A DNA stretch of 46,771 nt from Pseudomonas huaxiensis (GTDB lineage Bacteria; Pseudomonadota; Gammaproteobacteria; Pseudomonadales; Pseudomonadaceae). The stretch is from assembly GCF_003231275.1 (NCBI RefSeq), contig NZ_QKVL01000041.1, positions 1-46,771 on the forward strand, written 5' to 3'. This document shows, piece by piece, positions 43,846-46,771 of this stretch (positions are counted from its first letter, which is position 1; each line of letters starts with the position of its first letter). The position numbers were made by a program, and so were the translations under genes. The notes under the pieces were generated by a model. The model was not told where the DNA came from and did no database searches. It was given only the letters and a program-made list of their open reading frames with translations.

Positions 43846-45993
43846 TTAACCGAAGAAGCTCTGACCATTTTTGGCCATTTCACGCAGCTTCGCGGTGGGG
43901 TGGTACAGCGGGCCCAGATCGGCGTACTTGTCTGCCAGGGCAACGAATTCGGCCACACCGATCGAGTCGATGTAACGCAGCGCGCCGCCACGGAAGGGAG
44001 GGAAACCAATGCCGTAGACCAGGCCCATGTCGGCCTCGGCCGCGGTTTCGACGATGCCGTCTTCCAGGCAGCGCACGGTCTCAAGGCACAGCGGGACCAT
44101 CATCCAGTTGATGATGTCTTCATCAGTGACTTCACGTTGTTCGAAAATGACCGGCTTGAGCACTTCGAGCACCGAGGCGTCGGCGACTTTCTTCGGCTTG
44201 CCGCGCTTGTCGGTTTCGTAGGAGTAGAAGCCCTTGCCGTTCTTCTGGCCCAGGCGGTTGGCTTCGTACAGCGCGTCGACAGCCGAACGACGATCGTCCT
44301 TCATGCGGTCCGGGAAGCCTTCGGCCATTACGTCGCGACCATGGTGGCCGGTGTCGATGCCGACCACGTCCATCAGGTACGCCGGGCCCATCGGCCAGCC
44401 GAATTTTTCCATGACTTTGTCGATGCGGACGAAGTCCACACCGGCGCTGACCAGCTTGGCGAAACCGCCGAAGTACGGGAACAGCACGCGGTTGACCAGG
44501 AAGCCCGGGCAGTCATTGACGACGATCGGGTTCTTGCCCATTTTCTTGGCGTAGGCCACGGTGGTGGCGACGGCCACTTCACTGGACTTCTCGCCACGGA
44601 TGACTTCGACCAGCGGCATCATGTGCACCGGGTTGAAGAAGTGCATGCCGACGAAGTTTTCCGGACGCTTGAGCGCCTTGGCCAGCAGGTTGATGGAGAT
44701 GGTCGAGGTGTTCGAGGCGAGAATCGCATCGTCCTTGACCTGACCTTCGACCTCGGCCAGAACGGCCTGCTTGACTTTCGGGTTCTCGACCACGGCTTCG
44801 ACGACGATGTCGACGTTGGCGAAATCGCCGTAGGACAGGGTCGGACGAATCGCGTTCAGAGCTTCGGCCATCTTGGCCGGGGTCAGACGACCTTTCTCGA
44901 CGCGCTTGCCGAGCAGCTTGGAAGCCTCGTTCAGGCCCAGCTGGATGGCTTCCTCGCGGATATCCTTCATCAGGATCGGCGTGCCCTTGACCGCGGACTG
45001 GTAGGCGATGCCGCCACCCATGATGCCGGCGCCAAGTACGGCGGCCTGCTTCACGTCATGGGCGATTTCGTCGTGGGCCTTGGCTTTGCGCTTGAGTTCC
45101 TGGTCGTTCAGGAACAGGCCGATCAGGCTTTCGGCAACCGAAGTCTTGGCCAGCTTGGCGAAGCCGGCGGCCTCGACTTCCAGCGCCTTGTCACGACCGA
45201 AGTTGGCGGCTTTCTGAATGGTCTTGATCGCTTCGACCGGCGCCGGGTAGTTCGGGCCGGCCTGGCCAGCAACGAAGCCCTTGGCGGTTTCGAAGGCCAT
45301 CATCTGCTCGATGGCGTTGAGCTTGAGTTTTTCCAGCTTCGGCTGGCGCTTGGCCTTGTGGTCGAACTCGCCACTGATGGCGCGCTTGATCAGGTCCAGA
45401 GCCGCTTCACCCAGTTTCTCAGGCGCGACAACAGCGTCGACAGCGCCAACTTTCAGCGCGTCTTCAGCACGGTTTTCCTTGCCCGATGCGATCCACTCGA
45501 CCGCGTTGTCGGCACCGATCAGGCGCGGCAGGCGAACGGTACCGCCGAAGCCCGGGTAGATACCCAGCTTGACTTCCGGCAGGCCAATCTTGGCGCTGCT
45601 GGACATGACCCGGAAGTCGGCCGCGAGGCACATTTCCAGGCCGCCGCCCAGGGCGATGCCATTAATGGCGACAACGGTCGGCACGCCGAGGTCTTCGAAG
45701 TCGCTGAAAATGCGGTTGGCTTCCAGGTTGCCGGCGACCAGCTCGGCCTCGGGCAGCTTGAAGTTATCGACAAACTCGGTGATGTCCGCGCCGACGATGA
45801 AAACGTCCTTGCCACTGCTGACAATCACGCCTTTGATCGATGCGTCGGCCTTGATGGTGTCCACCGCCTGACGCAGTTCGTTCAGGGTAAGACGGTTGAA
45901 TTTGTTGACGGACTCACCCTTGAGGTCGAACTTCAGTTCGACGATGCCGCTTTCAAGAGCCTTAACCGTGATGGCTTTACCTTCGTAAATCAT
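43846..45993 (-). CDS. fadB: multifunctional fatty-acid oxidation complex alpha subunit
   Basis: Carries enoyl-CoA hydratase, isomerase and L-3-hydroxyacyl-CoA dehydrogenase activities. The length of 715 residues is the family norm. The hydratase part (about 1-190) has GADITEF, GGGLEMCLAADFRV and KLGIYPGFGGT. The dehydrogenase part (about 310-715) has the NAD site VLGAGIMGGGIAY and HFFNPVHMMPLVEV. The ATG at 45993 (MIYEGKAITVK) has GGAG eight bases upstream. First gene of fadBA. PsrA is the expected repressor, but no perfect PsrA box lies upstream. Confidence 0.97.
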   Translation of the reverse strand: MIYEGKAITVKALESGIVELKFDLKGESVNKFNRLTLNELRQAVDTIKADASIKGVIVSSGKDVFIVGADITEFVDNFKLPEAELVAGNLEANRIFSDFEDLGVPTVVAINGIALGGGLEMCLAADFRVMSSSAKIGLPEVKLGIYPGFGGTVRLPRLIGADNAVEWIASGKENRAEDALKVGAVDAVVAPEKLGEAALDLIKRAISGEFDHKAKRQPKLEKLKLNAIEQMMAFETAKGFVAGQAGPNYPAPVEAIKTIQKAANFGRDKALEVEAAGFAKLAKTSVAESLIGLFLNDQELKRKAKAHDEIAHDVKQAAVLGAGIMGGGIAYQSAVKGTPILMKDIREEAIQLGLNEASKLLGKRVEKGRLTPAKMAEALNAIRPTLSYGDFANVDIVVEAVVENPKVKQAVLAEVEGQVKDDAILASNTSTISINLLAKALKRPENFVGMHFFNPVHMMPLVEVIRGEKSSEVAVATTVAYAKKMGKNPIVVNDCPGFLVNRVLFPYFGGFAKLVSAGVDFVRIDKVMEKFGWPMGPAYLMDVVGIDTGHHGRDVMAEGFPDRMKDDRRSAVDALYEANRLGQKNGKGFYSYETDKRGKPKKVADASVLEVLKPVIFEQREVTDEDIINWMMVPLCLETVRCLEDGIVETAAEADMGLVYGIGFPPFRGGALRYIDSIGVAEFVALADKYADLGPLYHPTAKLREMAKNGQSFFG

Positions 45994-46319
45994 CAACTGA
46001 TCTCCACGATATGGAAGCTGAACTGTACACGCTGATCGCTGTGACGACGGTCGACCGGCTCATGGCCGTTGGATGTCGATCCGCTGCCTCAAACATACCC
46101 GTCAGCGCGATAGTCGGGATTCTGTACGAGCTTTCTGATGATACAAACGCTCAATTCATACGCCCGTTTGATTCGGGTGTGCACACAGTCACCGAAATGA
46201 TCGGCTTTGTCAAACCCCCATGAGTGCTGGACAAACGCGACTTTGCGGTCATTTCTGGTTGAGACTTGAGCAACTCGGCACGACGGTGATTCACCATCAT
46301 TCACGTAAGCGATTAGACG
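45994..46319. other. non-coding region upstream of fadB
   Basis: About 325 bases with no credible gene. Short open frames on both strands lack ribosome-binding sites and family likeness. Leftward, TTGTAT and CAGAAT about 16 bases apart (46153-46126) may be the fadB promoter. Near them, CAAACG and CGTTTG are separated by 15 bases (about 46144-46170): split halves of a PsrA-like palindrome, too far apart for the known consensus. Confidence 0.4.
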
Positions 46320-46349
46320 TTACGCGCCGCAAATGAATTCGGCGCGTAA
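46320..46349. repeat. 10-bp inverted repeat upstream of fadB
   Basis: TTACGCGCCG (46320-46329) and CGGCGCGTAA (46340-46349) are perfectly complementary around a 10-base loop. It could be an operator dyad or an RNA hairpin. No T-run follows. Confidence 0.6.
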
Positions 46350-46500
46350 ACAGCGTGGAGGAGAAAAAAGAAGGGCGTTTTACCGGGCGCGAAATTAAAT
46401 CCCGCACTACACTGCGAGCTACTGAAGCACTTCCCGGCCTGCCTGGCCTTTTTTTTCGATGCATGCAGCCCGCCCGGGAAACCTGGCGGGCTTTTTATGG
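46350..46500 (+). ncRNA. possible small RNA ending at an orphan terminator
   Basis: No plus-strand gene precedes the strong terminator at 46467-46496. The stretch before it holds GGAGGAGAAAAAAGAAG and a T8 run after GGCC-TGCCT-GGCC (about 46437-46456). Both suggest a non-coding transcript. I found no convincing promoter, so this rests on the terminator alone. Confidence 0.25.
46467..46496 (+). terminator. orphan intrinsic terminator
   Basis: AGCCCGCC (46467-46474) and GGCGGGCT (46485-46492) form an 8-bp GC-rich stem followed by a T-run to 46496. It reads rightward, though the nearest gene (fadB) is transcribed leftward. Confidence 0.8.
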
Positions 46501-46557
46501 TTCTTCACGGAATGCCGCGGCCATGATCTTGGCGATTTTGGCTTAGGTTTGGGCTTG

Positions 46558-46615
46558 GCTGCCGGCCCCTTCCGCCTCTACCGTGGCCGACTTTTGTCTT
46601 GGTGGCAAAAGTCGG
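46558..46615. repeat. interspersed hairpin repeat, right copy, inverted
   Basis: GCTGCCGGCCCCTTCCGCCT continues through 46578 as the exact complement of bases 36-56. It is followed by the hairpin CCGACTTTTG (46587-46596) and CAAAAGTCGG (46606-46615). Relative to the left copy, the stem differs at paired positions so that pairing is kept. Confidence 0.75.
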
Positions 46616-46771
46616 CAAAACCGCTCGCTCCCGCATCTGGCCCTACGCTGCGCTTCGGGTCCCCTCGCTACGACGCCTTTCGGGGCCACACGGACTACGA
46701 CTTCCTCTTTCTTGCTCTTTCTTGCTCTTGATCTTGCTTCTGCTCTTCATGCGCGCAAGTTCAGACGCCAT
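46616..46771. repeat. low-complexity tail of the right repeat
   Basis: After the hairpin comes GC-rich sequence without a credible gene, then an imperfect tandem run of CTTGCTCTT-like units from about 46702 to 46748 (CTCTTTCTTGCTCTTTCTTG and variants). I recall similar tracts near this repeat type in P. fluorescens. The window ends inside this region. Confidence 0.5.

Noticed and set aside
46089..46304. 71-codon frame upstream of fadB on the minus strand
   Set aside because: No ribosome-binding site and no family likeness, and it crosses the probable fadB promoter.

Overview
The window reads as ordinary core chromosome of a Pseudomonas of the fluorescens/putida lineage. The evidence is GC-rich coding, Pseudomonas-type proteins throughout (PsrA, RssB/RssC-like pair, GapB-like dehydrogenase, SthA, CsiV, NagZ), and a gene order that, from memory, matches P. 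putida: fadBA-topA-lexA-psrA-nagZ-mfd-gap-sthA-lolCDE-copSR-queF-mlaA-tal-dusA. Relative to P. aeruginosa PAO1 it joins two blocks (about PA2795-PA2810 and PA2986-PA3014) at the copS/lolE junction near 18.53 kb. I see no phage, plasmid, integrase, transposase, CRISPR, rRNA or tRNA.

Layout, left to right. 1-260: a repeat element with a hairpin and a CCCAAG hexamer array. 264-4859: two divergent cyclic-di-GMP genes. 4884-6831: an EamA-type exporter and its divergent LysR regulator. 6884-10967: dusA, tal and a cytosolic PhoD-like phosphatase. 11007-12670: an rssB-rssC partner-switch pair. 12671-14838: a possible tiny RNA, mlaA, a HAD-fold protein that has lost its catalytic aspartates, and a small DUF4404 gene behind a good ANR/FNR site. 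14856-14971: a bidirectional terminator with a 78-bp palindromic repeat lodged in its loop. 14974-18527: queF, a periplasmic cupredoxin and copRS around a CopR/CusR-type box. 18537-23221: lolCDE, a PilZ-type gene and a glycerophosphodiesterase. 23264-27402: sthA, an orphan apbE and gap. 27587-34920: mfd, csiV and a SWIM-SNF2 helicase in one tight row. 34967-38578: nagZ with a signal-less YkuD enzyme, psrA, lexA and sulA. 38636-45993: small conserved genes, topA, a DUF1653 gene and the fadBA beta-oxidation operon. 45994-46771: non-coding, ending in an inverted copy of the left-hand repeat.

The main physiological themes are DNA repair and topology (mfd, lexA-sulA, topA, SNF2), envelope upkeep (lolCDE, mlaA, nagZ-YkuD, csiV), redox and carbon balance (sthA, gap, tal, apbE), fatty-acid oxidation (psrA, fadBA), and signalling (GGDEF/EAL, RssBC, CopRS, PilZ). 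No clear new multi-gene system is present. The best leads are non-coding or small: the element inside a terminator, the orphan strong promoter feeding a terminator at 12.88-12.97 kb, the ANR-controlled DUF4404 gene, the HAD pseudoenzyme, the NagZ/YkuD pair, and the apbE left without its nqr operon.
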